From a bacterium (GTDB taxonomy: Bacteria; Patescibacteriota; Microgenomatia; UBA1406; GWC2-37-13): a DNA stretch of 64,000 bases. Made by a program: the position numbers and the translations under genes. Numbering within the stretch: the stretch's first letter is position 1; the number at the start of each line of letters is the position of its first letter. The notes beneath the pieces were generated by a model that worked only from the letters and a program-made list of their open reading frames with translations, did not search any database and was not told where the DNA came from. The DNA lies in NCBI GenBank assembly GCA_029573715.1, contig JAKQDR010000250.1:1-64000 (forward strand). The letters run 5' to 3'. Below are positions 17,664 through 26,328 of the stretch, piece after piece.

Positions 17664-19406
17664 CTATTCGATAATCGCTCGTTCCTCATCACTTGCAATA
17701 ACCCGAAACCCGACGTGGTTTTGTGCTGCAAAAAACAAACCCTCCCCAACACCCGCTGATAGCAGAAAATGCTTTTCACCACCAGTAAGATAAAACGTGT
17801 CAGATATTTTATCTACCGCAGCAGTCGACTGTTTAAGAATTATTTGAAGTGAGGAATTTGTGATGATTGCCTTGCCGTCGTCGGTGCTAAGGAAGTCTTC
17901 CACATCTTGAGTGATGGTTGTCATCCCCAAACCATATTTTCGTGCTCGCTTCGCAAAATTACGAAGATATGCAGCAGAGTCCTTGTTTTTAATAAGATAC
18001 CAAGCCTCATCCACAATCAAAACACGCTGTTTCTTTTCTCTTCTTATTCGACCCCAAATAAAATCCAAAACAACATACATTGCCACCGGCCTAAGATTTT
18101 CTTCTAAGTCTCTTACCCCAAACACAGTAAATAAGTTTTTTATATCAAAACTTGATTGCTGATTAAAAATACCCGCGGCCGACCCCTTAACGTACTTTTC
18201 CAATCTATCAGCAAGCTCCTTAGCTTCGGGGGTCTCCATTCCTAAAAAGGCTTTGTACACATCTTCAAGATAGGGAGCCTGATTTTTAAATGTTGCCGGA
18301 TCGGGGGTAATTCCCCTGTTTTGGTATACAGACACCAAGGCTCTATCCACAATTGCATCCTGTATGGGGCTAATGTCTCCCATCATCACTCGTAAAAGAG
18401 AGTGAAGATCTAATATTTTGTTTTGAAGCTCGTCGGGCTCAACCGAATCATGGGGCATCTCGAAGGGGTTAATCTTGTATTGTGATGCGGTAGAAAACTC
18501 CACAAATTCACCACCCAAGTTTGAACAGGCCTTGGCATATTCATTTTCCGGATCGATAATAATCACCTCCACGCCCATAGACAACAGTCGGGTCGCCTCA
18601 AGCTTCACTAAAAAGCTCTTGCCACCACCAGATTTTCCCAATATGACTGAGTTGGCGTTTTCTAGGGTGAATCGGTCAAATATAATAAGACTTCCATCAT
18701 GTTGATTAACACCATAGAGAATTCCCTCGTTTCTGGTTAATGAGGCCGTCGAAAAGGGAAAGGTCATTGCGAGGGATGTGGTGTCCATATTTCTCCAAAC
18801 CCTCAACTTGTCTTCAAAAAGCGGTAGACACGACTTAAAACCCTCTTCTTGTTCAAGAAGTGCGCTTTTTGCAACAATAAGAAGTGAAGCTAAAGTAGAA
18901 TCAACCTCTTTTGTCAGCGAGTCAAGCTCCTCTTTTGAGTCTGCCGCTATTGTTATATAGAGACCAAATTGAAAAAACCGCTCAGCACCTTTTGCGAGTT
19001 CAGACTGAATTAGGAGCGCATCATCAAGTTGAACTTGAACCGTTGGATCAATAACATGGCCTGCTTTTATGTCAGACTCAATGGTTGCTTGCATCTGAGC
19101 AATCTTTTTTTTAAGTTCGTTCAACATCTCTTTACTCTCCGTTGGGTACACAAACATAGAGACAAACAGCGGATGATCAAATGTAATAAGGCTATAAAGC
19201 CAATTTGCAGAAACATATCGGGGATAACCCACCACATACAGAGTTCTGTAGTATCTTGAATCTATTTTTACGAGATTAAAATCGACATCAACAAGAGCGG
19301 GGGCAATAAGATCCTTGGGAGACACAGAACCCTCTGATATTAGATTTCCCACAGACTGTGTCTTAGAGATTTCTCGAGCGGCCTTCTTTTTTCCAAATAT
19401 ACCCAT
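17664..19406 (-). CDS. VirB4/TraC-type ATPase, C-terminal motor part
   Basis: A 580-aa protein. Residues about 20-210 hold a VirB4-like middle region (YPRYVSANWLYSLITFDHPLFVSMFVYP). A P-loop ATPase core follows, with Walker A ILGKSGGGKSFLVK (~255), Walker B VLIVDEAWYLI (~440) and a downstream TTITQDVEDFL motif. VirB4 ATPases energise type IV secretion or conjugation. In CPR genomes they commonly sit beside PrgI-like genes without a full conjugation set. The preceding gene looks like the detached VirB4 N-terminal domain. Three co-directional genes (20982 to 17664) form one unit. Confidence 0.85.
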   Translation of the reverse strand: MGIFGKKKAAREISKTQSVGNLISEGSVSPKDLIAPALVDVDFNLVKIDSRYYRTLYVVGYPRYVSANWLYSLITFDHPLFVSMFVYPTESKEMLNELKKKIAQMQATIESDIKAGHVIDPTVQVQLDDALLIQSELAKGAERFFQFGLYITIAADSKEELDSLTKEVDSTLASLLIVAKSALLEQEEGFKSCLPLFEDKLRVWRNMDTTSLAMTFPFSTASLTRNEGILYGVNQHDGSLIIFDRFTLENANSVILGKSGGGKSFLVKLEATRLLSMGVEVIIIDPENEYAKACSNLGGEFVEFSTASQYKINPFEMPHDSVEPDELQNKILDLHSLLRVMMGDISPIQDAIVDRALVSVYQNRGITPDPATFKNQAPYLEDVYKAFLGMETPEAKELADRLEKYVKGSAAGIFNQQSSFDIKNLFTVFGVRDLEENLRPVAMYVVLDFIWGRIRREKKQRVLIVDEAWYLIKNKDSAAYLRNFAKRARKYGLGMTTITQDVEDFLSTDDGKAIITNSSLQIILKQSTAAVDKISDTFYLTGGEKHFLLSAGVGEGLFFAAQNHVGFRVIASDEERAIIE

Positions 19407-19420
19407 ATTATCTTTAATAA

Positions 19421-20062
19421 TTACTGACTCATGATTGGACCTGTATATGTATCAAGAGGAGCAAGCTGCCTTCCCACAGGGGAAGGGTTATAAATGTTAT
19501 AGAACAACTCAACAACCGATTGTTTTTGAGCCACCTCTGCACGAAGACCTATTTTTGCCAAGAGTCTCAGGAGATGGTCTCGTTTTGGATAAAGCGACGT
19601 CTTCGCCCTACTCACCACATATTCCTTGCTTAACTTTTGCATACCCGAAGCACCCATTTCGAGAGGATTAAATGGTATGGTAAAAAAGAACCGCTTTTCA
19701 AGAACACTGTTTTTTTTGACGGTTGATCGAATAAACTCTTGATAGCTCTGTAGTGTTTTTTGCAGGAGTGGATTTTTCTGTTGTTGCATTTTAGTTTGTA
19801 CGTACTCAAGATAGTTTGACACATCCATCTTTTTTGACAAAATAACTATTTGCACCGGAAAAGACAGGGAGTTGAGGAGGTTGCTATAGGAATATATGAT
19901 TGAGCTCTGCTCTTCAGAAGACAATAAATAGAAATTCACCGCCCCAACCTCAATGATGGTTACTGCCGCATTTCCCTTAAGCAGCACCACATCATCAACC
20001 AAATCTTCAATTTCCACAAAATCCTGTGTAGAACCCTTTATGGGTGATGTGGGTTTTTTCAT
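19421..20062 (-). CDS. VirB4/TraC N-terminal-like protein
   Basis: A 213-aa soluble protein: DFVEIEDLVDDVVLLKGNAAVTIIEVGAVNFYLLSSEEQ, then YSNLLNSLSFPVQIVILSKKMD. This pattern matches the N-terminal part of TraC/VirB4-like proteins (TraC N domain). No P-loop is present. It ends 14 bp before the ATPase gene, so the usual single polypeptide is probably split into two genes here. There is no sign of a simple frameshift between them, because the second ORF has its own N-terminal MGIFGKKK leader. Confidence 0.6.
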   Translation of the reverse strand: MKKPTSPIKGSTQDFVEIEDLVDDVVLLKGNAAVTIIEVGAVNFYLLSSEEQSSIIYSYSNLLNSLSFPVQIVILSKKMDVSNYLEYVQTKMQQQKNPLLQKTLQSYQEFIRSTVKKNSVLEKRFFFTIPFNPLEMGASGMQKLSKEYVVSRAKTSLYPKRDHLLRLLAKIGLRAEVAQKQSVVELFYNIYNPSPVGRQLAPLDTYTGPIMSQ

Positions 20063-20127
20063 ATATTGCTAAACAACGAATACATATTAGTTCAAACCAC
20101 CACAGGTTGCAAGAGCGGAGCGCTTCA

Positions 20128-20982
20128 TTATGGAGTTTCTTTGCTTACAAACTCGAAGCTTGTTTGAGAGTCATTATGCAGGGTTATTGTTGACGGAGAA
20201 AACATGTGGTTGCCTGAGGGGTCCACCAAGTCAATGGCATATGTGCCACTTTTAAGGGGCTGGAATGTTGCAAAAATACCATGTGGATTTGTCTTGAGTA
20301 TTCTGAGCGGTTTTTTTGTTTCGGCATCCTGCACATAAATCAGTACACCAGGAAGAGGGATTTTTTTGGTGTTAATTACCACCCCGGTAAAAACAGGGTG
20401 TTTAAGCGGTCTTTGCTCTTTGGGCGCCCCAATATTTTTCAAGGTTGTATTTTTAGAATGGATCGTTTCGGCGATAGAAGGCGCGCTCGTTTTGTGGGGA
20501 ATTGATGTGTCGAGAGAGTTAAATAGACTACTAATGCGCCCCTTATGCGACTCAGTGTTTTCTGTCCCCACAGTTTTGACGCTGTTTTTTTGAGAATTTA
20601 CATACGCGAGAAGCTTCTCCTTGCTGTCTATATGAGCCAAAACCACGTGGGGATCTTGATCAAAATACAATTCGTCAAACAACGGGAGAGCATTGTTTTT
20701 TTTGTGAAAAATGTACTGAGTGGGAGAGTTGAGGCGCCTAAACAAATTCTTGACAAACACATCCAGAGGACGATCATTGACAGGTACAAATGCGAATAAA
20801 AGACCCACACAAAAAATTACAAACCCAACCACAATGTTGAGAATTTGTATAGGAATAGCGAGGAATATCAGATATCCAAATACACCGGCGAGCAACACAA
20901 ATCCAAACTGTTTCACCGTCATGAAACCTATGAGTTTGAATTCAAATGTGGTGATCTGACGAGGAATAGGATGTGTTTCCAT
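20128..20982 (-). CDS. PrgI-family membrane protein with carboxypeptidase-regulatory-like domain
   Basis: A 284-aa protein. The N-terminal about 100 aa match the PrgI family (VirB3 counterpart): IPRQITTFEFKLIGFMTVKQFGFVLLAG, two membrane helices and PLDVFVKNLFRRLNSPTQYIF. A linker of about 90 aa follows. The C-terminal about 80 aa (VFTGVVINTKKIPLPGVLIYVQD...FATFQPLKSGTYAIDL) are an Ig-like carboxypeptidase regulatory (CarboxypepD_reg) fold. The first gene of a PrgI-TraC-VirB4 unit, it probably forms the membrane part of an export machine. A -10 element lies 11 nt upstream. Confidence 0.8.
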   Translation of the reverse strand: METHPIPRQITTFEFKLIGFMTVKQFGFVLLAGVFGYLIFLAIPIQILNIVVGFVIFCVGLLFAFVPVNDRPLDVFVKNLFRRLNSPTQYIFHKKNNALPLFDELYFDQDPHVVLAHIDSKEKLLAYVNSQKNSVKTVGTENTESHKGRISSLFNSLDTSIPHKTSAPSIAETIHSKNTTLKNIGAPKEQRPLKHPVFTGVVINTKKIPLPGVLIYVQDAETKKPLRILKTNPHGIFATFQPLKSGTYAIDLVDPSGNHMFSPSTITLHNDSQTSFEFVSKETP

Positions 20983-20993
20983 ATTGCTCCATC

Positions 20994-21021
20994 AGTGTAG
21001 CAGAAATGACCTCAATGTAAA
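20994..21021 (-). promoter_or_regulatory. probable promoter of the PrgI/VirB4 unit
   Basis: On the minus strand: TTTACA (21016-21021), 16-bp spacer, TACACT (20994-20999), 11 nt before the prgI-like ATG. A TTGACA a few bases further up could be an alternative -35. Confidence 0.4.
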
Positions 21022-21033
21022 ACAATGTCAACG

Positions 21034-22116
21034 CTATCTGTAGAGCACAGGTTTTTGTGTTTCGGGTAGAACAAGGCTCATGCGCCTTTCTATCGTGTTT
21101 ATTCTTTCCACATACACTTGGACTTTTTGTCCGACACCAAGCCCCTCGCTTCCTCGTAGTTTTGAAACGTGAATAAGACCTTCTACCCCAGGAGCGAGCC
21201 TTACAAAGAAGCCATAGCGTTCTTGTCGAACTATTTCGCCCTCCAACAGCTTGTCTTTTGGATATCTTTGTTCAATTTCTGACCAAGGGTCAGGAGTAAG
21301 GCGCTTAAGTGAAAGATTAAGCTTCATGTCATTGCGATTCTTTTCAACCACAAACACCTTAATAGTTTTACCCGGTGTCACAAACGAAGCCGCATCAACA
21401 ACCTTCTCCCAGGATATTTCTGATATGTGAATAAGACCTTCAACACCACCCACCTCACAAAACACTCCAAACTCAGATGTTCCCAACACGCGAGCGTCGT
21501 ATGTTCCTCCAACCTCAATGTCATCAAATTGTTTAAGAATATCTTGATTGGACATACCACTTATTACTGCTTTTTGGGAGACAACCAGACGATTTTTGAG
21601 TTCATCAACCTCCAAAACACGAACTTTTATTTTTTGGCCACTCAACCTTTCAGGGTTGTCCATAAACTCAGGAAGAAGTTGGATTTTGGGTATTACTCCA
21701 CGAACGCCCATAAAATCAACAAAGAGCCCCCCTTTTCCATATTCACCACACACAACCTCAATCGCCTCCTCTGCCGACTTTTTATCATTAAGAATTTTCC
21801 ATTTTCCTGTGTCAAAAAATCGAGAGAGTGAAACCACCGGATGCCCGTCGCGATTTTCAGGAGAAATTATTCGAACATGGATCTTTTCGCCCGGTTTTAA
21901 ATAGGGAAGATAGGTGCTAATGTCTTTCGCCTCTCTATTACCCAAAACAGCAAGGGCTTTCCCCCCCACATCAAACCACGCACTATTTTTTGATATTGCG
22001 ACAATAGACGCATCAAGTTCAGTATTTTTCTGAAGAGAGACCGGTTTGGCTGATGGTTGTGCGAGAAGCTGTGCCATGACAGACTGGTTGGATGGGGTGT
22101 GTGCTTTTTTTGTCAT
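21034..22116 (-). CDS. rpsA: 30S ribosomal protein S1
   Basis: About 360 aa with four S1 (OB-fold) repeats. Markers are VAISKNSAWFDVGGKALAVL, VVCGEYGKGGLFVDFMGVRGVIP, DARVLGTSEFGVFCEVGGVEGLIH and GEIVRQERYGFFVRLAPGVEGLIH. S1 recruits and unwinds mRNA on the small subunit. The four-repeat form is typical of many Gram-positive and CPR bacteria. I use MTKKAH (22116) because the promoter at 22155-22183 would place the first ATG (22149) at the transcript edge. Confidence 0.93.
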   Translation of the reverse strand: MTKKAHTPSNQSVMAQLLAQPSAKPVSLQKNTELDASIVAISKNSAWFDVGGKALAVLGNREAKDISTYLPYLKPGEKIHVRIISPENRDGHPVVSLSRFFDTGKWKILNDKKSAEEAIEVVCGEYGKGGLFVDFMGVRGVIPKIQLLPEFMDNPERLSGQKIKVRVLEVDELKNRLVVSQKAVISGMSNQDILKQFDDIEVGGTYDARVLGTSEFGVFCEVGGVEGLIHISEISWEKVVDAASFVTPGKTIKVFVVEKNRNDMKLNLSLKRLTPDPWSEIEQRYPKDKLLEGEIVRQERYGFFVRLAPGVEGLIHVSKLRGSEGLGVGQKVQVYVERINTIERRMSLVLPETQKPVLYR

Positions 22117-22154
22117 AAAGGGGAAAACGCTCCTTTTGTCGTAAGACAAGGCGA

Positions 22155-22183
22155 ATCTTACTACAATAGCTTGTTTTTTTCAA
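22155..22183 (-). promoter_or_regulatory. promoter of rpsA
   Basis: On the minus strand: TTGAAA (22178-22183), exactly 17 bp, TAAGAT (22155-22160). It gives a leader of about 30 nt to the chosen start. Confidence 0.6.
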
Positions 22184-22257
22184 CCGATTGAATAATTACC
22201 GAACAATTACCGCACATTCTCCGAACACACAATCACAAATTCTGATAAGATTACCCC

Positions 22258-22869
22258 ATGCGCTTTTGTATAGACACTAATGTATTTTTTTCATATCAAA
22301 AAGGCATCGACATTGGGTCCTCGCTTGAAGAGGTTGTTTCTCAGTTGATTGTTGCGACAGAAAAGAATGACATAGAGCTTTTTATGCCACCCCGTATTGT
22401 GGAAGAGCTTCAGGCCCTCGTTGAGGCGGAAAGATTGTCTACGGTGCAAAAACTTCTCGTTAGCACCACAGTGCAATCTCCCACTCTACAAACGCACACC
22501 ATTGGTGCACAAACACTCTATGATTTCGTGCGAGAGTATCGAGATCGAACTCAACAAGGTCTTCATGTCGCCATTGAACTCATACACGAAACGACAAAAA
22601 TTCCTATTTTCGGAGACAATTTGTCAAAAAAAGAAACACAAAAATCATTACAACCAATTATTGAAAAACTGCGTTCTCGTTATCGTAACGCAACAAGAAC
22701 GGGTTTTGTAGACAGTCTTGCGGATCTGGATCTCATATTTTTGTCAAAAGAAATTGGAGCTTATTTGATAAGTGCGGATGAGGGGGTTGTTTCCTGGGGA
22801 CGAAAAATAGGAGTTCGTGAGATGGACCTTGTTTCGTTTGGAAAGGTTTTGAAAGGCACAAACTCCTAA
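22258..22869 (+). CDS. RNA-ligase-partner PIN-domain protein (UPF0278/PIN_5-like)
   Basis: A 203-aa PIN-fold protein. Acidic PIN residues are visible in CIDTNVFF (start), MPPRIVEELQALV, TGFVDSLADLDLIFLSKE and LISADEGVVSWGRKIGVREMD. The DSxxDLDLxxLAKE and TADEGIxxWAxxLG signatures are characteristic of the archaeal/bacterial 'RNA ligase partner' family (PF08745). Those genes usually sit next to an ATP-dependent RNA ligase, but none is nearby here. It is a likely metal-dependent RNase, perhaps acting in RNA repair or processing. Extended -10 TGATAAGAT ends 6 nt before the ATG. Confidence 0.8.
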   Translation: MRFCIDTNVFFSYQKGIDIGSSLEEVVSQLIVATEKNDIELFMPPRIVEELQALVEAERLSTVQKLLVSTTVQSPTLQTHTIGAQTLYDFVREYRDRTQQGLHVAIELIHETTKIPIFGDNLSKKETQKSLQPIIEKLRSRYRNATRTGFVDSLADLDLIFLSKEIGAYLISADEGVVSWGRKIGVREMDLVSFGKVLKGTNS

Positions 22870-22885
22870 ATGGGTGTTATTTAAG

Positions 22886-23407
22886 CTACACAGTGTTTCT
22901 TGGTCCTTCAGAAAAAGAGGGTCTTTCTTCAGGTATAAGCCCATACAGAAATCTTATGATTTTATCGGTAAATGTTTTCGGGGGGTTGGTTAAACACATA
23001 AGGTGTTGATTGAGAATTTTCGAAACCTTTATGCGAGTGTCCTCATCTGGCATCACCAGATAACTATGCGCATAGTAGGGGCCATGGGTTACCAAAACAA
23101 CCAAGCGATATCCTAAGCGCTCGTCAAAATAATAGTGAGAAAGAGCGTCCCACCGGAGCATTACACCGGCAGTTTCAACACCAAACACAGTAATTCTATT
23201 TTCTATGATGGGAGGTGGAGTTATTGCAAATATATAGAATAAAAACAAAAGTGCCCAAATAGGAACAACAGTAACCAAATCTCCAAAGAAAAACACAACT
23301 GCAGATATCAGTAACGCTACCGCAAGAAAAAAGCGCAACAAAGTGGTAGATCTCTTTTTGAATGGTCGAAGGGGAGCGCTCCACGTAAAAAGAGTTTGGT
23401 CAGCCAT
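22886..23407 (-). CDS. two-helix membrane protein, unknown
   Basis: About 173 aa from MADQTLFTW. The ORF's earlier Met gives a polar tail that lies in the upstream promoter region of the next gene. It has two adjacent transmembrane helices (LLRFFLAVALLISAVVFFF and VPIWALLFLFYIFAI). A cytoplasmic PH-like domain follows: ITVFGVETAGVMLRWDALSHYYFDERLGYRLVVLVT, then RIKVSKILNQHL. The helix pair plus PH-like fold resembles DUF5673-type proteins, but that is a weak call. No function can be assigned. Confidence 0.55.
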   Translation of the reverse strand: MADQTLFTWSAPLRPFKKRSTTLLRFFLAVALLISAVVFFFGDLVTVVPIWALLFLFYIFAITPPPIIENRITVFGVETAGVMLRWDALSHYYFDERLGYRLVVLVTHGPYYAHSYLVMPDEDTRIKVSKILNQHLMCLTNPPKTFTDKIIRFLYGLIPEERPSFSEGPRNTV

Positions 23408-23509
23408 CTCGGAAGCGACAGGGTTTGATTGATCCACACATACATGGTACGCGCACCACCCCCACAATGTCAAGTAATTGATATTTGATTTTTGGTATAA
23501 TCGACGCGC

Positions 23510-24502
23510 ATGAAATACTCGATGGAAATCTCTACCAAAACCATTATTCGCATACTTTTAGTACCAACGATACTTTATTTGATTTGGATGAATAGAGATC
23601 TTGTTTTCGCACTTTTTATCGCATTTATTCTGATGAGCGCGCTGCGGCCAATAGTGTTGTACCTTCATATACGAAGAAAAATCCCATCCTCCATTGCATC
23701 GATACTGGTGATTGTTGTCACCACAACTTTTTTTGTCCTTCTCATTGGTTCGATTATTCCACCTGTATTATCAGAAACAGTTATATTCATTGAACGACTG
23801 CCCGACATCATTCGATCAATTAATCCCACCGTTTCACAATATGTCCAAATACGAGAAGTTTCTCAATATGTGCCTGCACTCGCGAACCAACTTGTTTCCA
23901 TCCTGGGAAACATATTCAGTAACACCCTCTTAGTTTTCATGACACTATTTTTCAGTTATTATTTGTTAGCTAATGAGAAAATTATTGATGAAGGAATAAT
24001 AAAAAACTTTTTGGGAAGACACTTTGCGTACGAAAAGATTCGAGAGACACTCCGTATCGTGCACGCCGCTCAATCGAGACTGGCAGCATGGTTTTGGGGT
24101 GAGCTTATTCTCATGTTTGCAGTAGGCACCCTTTCTTATGTTGGATTTTCTTGGATAGGAATCAAATATGCGCTTCCTCTTGCGGTACTTTCAGGCGCGC
24201 TTGAGATACTTCCAAACATTGGCCCGACAATAACCGCCATAATCGCAACATTTATTGGTTTTGGACAATCGCCCATGATGGGTTTTGCCGCCCTTGCTGT
24301 CTCTTTTGTGGTTCAGCAATTTGAAAATTATATTCTTGTTCCCTATATAATGAAGAAGGTGGTGGGCCTAAACCCCATTATCACTATACTCGTTGTCATA
24401 CTGGGTATGCGCTTGGGGGGGCCTCTTGGCGCACTTCTTGCTATCCCAACGTATGTTTTGGTGGAGTCAATTTATCGCGAAATCTACCACACCAAAGCAT
24501 GA
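23510..24502 (+). CDS. AI-2E family (PerM/YdiK-like) permease
   Basis: A 330-aa protein with about seven or eight transmembrane segments. It has the family's central soluble loop (VSQYVQIREVSQYVPALANQL) and the C-terminal signature GALEILPNIGPTITAIIATFIGFGQSP, then QQFENYILVPYIMKKVVGLNPIITILVVILG. Members export small molecules or act as Na+/H+ antiporters; substrates are rarely known. Extended -10 TGGTATAAT ends 8 nt before the ATG, so it is probably leaderless. Confidence 0.88.
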   Translation: MKYSMEISTKTIIRILLVPTILYLIWMNRDLVFALFIAFILMSALRPIVLYLHIRRKIPSSIASILVIVVTTTFFVLLIGSIIPPVLSETVIFIERLPDIIRSINPTVSQYVQIREVSQYVPALANQLVSILGNIFSNTLLVFMTLFFSYYLLANEKIIDEGIIKNFLGRHFAYEKIRETLRIVHAAQSRLAAWFWGELILMFAVGTLSYVGFSWIGIKYALPLAVLSGALEILPNIGPTITAIIATFIGFGQSPMMGFAALAVSFVVQQFENYILVPYIMKKVVGLNPIITILVVILGMRLGGPLGALLAIPTYVLVESIYREIYHTKA

Positions 24503-24551
24503 CACGCGATAATTATGCGGTAAATGTGCGGTAATATTCTTTCACTCATAA

Positions 24552-25874
24552 ATGAAAATTGCAATTCTTGGCGGTGGTGTTGCAGGGCTCGCCGCGGCAA
24601 CAAGGCTGTCTCAATTGGGTGATTATGAAACTCATATATTTGAATCAAGTCAACAATTGGGTGGGCTTGCGGGTGGTTTTTGGGGAAAGGGCTGGGAGTG
24701 GCCACTTGAAAGAGCGTATCATCACATCTTTGGCACAGATACAGACATTATTGAGCTTTTGGATAGCACCAAATATAAAGGTGTTTTTTTTGCCACACCC
24801 ACCACAAGCAGTCTCTATAAGAGGGGGTCGAGCTATGAAACATACGCCTTGGACACCCCACTGAACCTTCTCAAGTTTCCCCTCATCTCATTTTTCGACC
24901 GATTGAGGTCGGGTGCCGCCCTAGCGCTTCTTAAAGTTATGCCACATCTTCCTTTATTAGATCGTGAGACTACCGAAAACTTTCTTACAAAAACCATGGG
25001 CAAAAACAACTTCGAAACACTGTTTGGCCAGATGTTTCGGAAAAAATACGGTAAATATGCGGGAAATATTCTCGCTGCATTTATCTGGTCTCGAATCCGC
25101 GCCCGTACCAAGGCCTTGGGATATATGGAGGGGGGATTTCAATCAATGATTGACCATCTTGAGCATTATTGTGTTGAGCGGGGAGTACAAATACACAAAA
25201 ACGCTCGAGTACAATCGATTTCACCGGTGGATGATGACAATTCCTCCATCACCCTGCATCTTGCCGAAAGCGACAACCTCCAAACAGCATTCGATTTTAT
25301 TATTTCAACACTCCCTTCACCCATTCTCGCGTCTGTTGCAAAACCGCTTCTTCAAGCCCCAGAGATACATAAGCTCACCAAGCTCAAGTATTTAAGTGCA
25401 CTCAATTTAATCATCGAAACAGATGTCCCGGTTTTTACAAAAGAATATTGGGTGTCTGTTTGTACTGCAGACCTTCCAAACCTTGTATTTGTTCAGCACA
25501 CTAATTTTGTCGATAAAAGACACTACAACAATAAACACTTGTTGTACATTTCGGGTTACTATGAGGACACCGACCCTATCATGTCATTGTCTAAGGAAGA
25601 CGTTTTGCAATTGTTTCTTGGTCACATCCGCACCATTCGAAAAGATCCATTTCTGGTGGGCGAATCTTATCTTTGGAAAGCGGGATATGCCCAACCAATT
25701 TTTGATTCAGAGTTTTTGAATAATATGCCTGAAATGTTTACTTCACATCCCCGTTTGTTTCTTGCGAATTTGGACATGACATATCCTCACGATCGAGGCA
25801 CCAACCATGCGGCAAGACTAGGGGTTGAGGTGGCGAACCGTGTGATGCAAGAGGCGTTGAAACATCGTGTATAA
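24552..25874 (+). CDS. FAD-dependent amine-oxidase/desaturase-like oxidoreductase
   Basis: A 440-aa protein. The N-terminal Rossmann dinucleotide motif is ILGGGVAGLAAATRL, with the acidic ribose-binding residue in HIFESSQQLGGLAGG. GYMEGGFQSMIDHL (~195) and the C-terminal NLDMTYPHDRGTNHAARLGVEVAN FAD-contact region follow. This architecture fits protoporphyrinogen-oxidase, phytoene-desaturase or HpnE-like enzymes, which act on lipid-like substrates. The specific substrate cannot be told. The downstream acetyltransferase starts 10 bp after the stop. Confidence 0.85.
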   Translation: MKIAILGGGVAGLAAATRLSQLGDYETHIFESSQQLGGLAGGFWGKGWEWPLERAYHHIFGTDTDIIELLDSTKYKGVFFATPTTSSLYKRGSSYETYALDTPLNLLKFPLISFFDRLRSGAALALLKVMPHLPLLDRETTENFLTKTMGKNNFETLFGQMFRKKYGKYAGNILAAFIWSRIRARTKALGYMEGGFQSMIDHLEHYCVERGVQIHKNARVQSISPVDDDNSSITLHLAESDNLQTAFDFIISTLPSPILASVAKPLLQAPEIHKLTKLKYLSALNLIIETDVPVFTKEYWVSVCTADLPNLVFVQHTNFVDKRHYNNKHLLYISGYYEDTDPIMSLSKEDVLQLFLGHIRTIRKDPFLVGESYLWKAGYAQPIFDSEFLNNMPEMFTSHPRLFLANLDMTYPHDRGTNHAARLGVEVANRVMQEALKHRV

Positions 25875-25884
25875 TCCGCTTCTT

Positions 25885-26328
25885 ATGTCGCAGAAATCAC
25901 GTCAGTTTAGTGCGGTTAAACCAAAGATGATTGATGTCGCTCAGATAGTTGACTTAATAAACTCTGATCCCACCCATCTTATTCCGCGAACAAAGCAAGA
26001 GGTGGTCAAGCTAAGACTTTCTTCCTGGAGAGTGGTAAAAATTGACAATAAAGTGGTGGGGTGTGGGTGTTTGGAAAAATATTCAGAAAGAATTGCAGAG
26101 ATTAGATCGTTTATTGTAATGTCAGAATATCGAAGCAAGGGTGTGGGCACTGTTATACTAGAAAACCTTCTGAGATGTGCGCAAGAGAACCAATTGGTTT
26201 TTGTCGTTACATCACGACCGAGCTTTTTCCAAAACAACTCTTTTGGTTTCTTTTCTCAAGAAAAATACATTCTATTTCATGAGCAGAAACACAATCAGTC
26301 CAACAAGAAATTGCTTAAGATGGGGTAG
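25885..26328 (+). CDS. GNAT-family N-acetyltransferase
   Basis: About 147 aa from MSQKSRQF; the ORF start overlaps the upstream gene. The GNAT fold is visible as VGCGCLEKYSERIAEIRSFIVMSEYRSKGVGTVILENLL. The acetyl-CoA pyrophosphate loop (consensus Q/RxxGxG/A) reads RSKGVGT. The ArgA-like context IAEIRSFIV suggests an amino-acid N-acetyltransferase type, but the substrate is unknown. The 3' end overlaps the convergent endonuclease-like gene by 34 bp. Confidence 0.85.
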   Translation: MSQKSRQFSAVKPKMIDVAQIVDLINSDPTHLIPRTKQEVVKLRLSSWRVVKIDNKVVGCGCLEKYSERIAEIRSFIVMSEYRSKGVGTVILENLLRCAQENQLVFVVTSRPSFFQNNSFGFFSQEKYILFHEQKHNQSNKKLLKMG

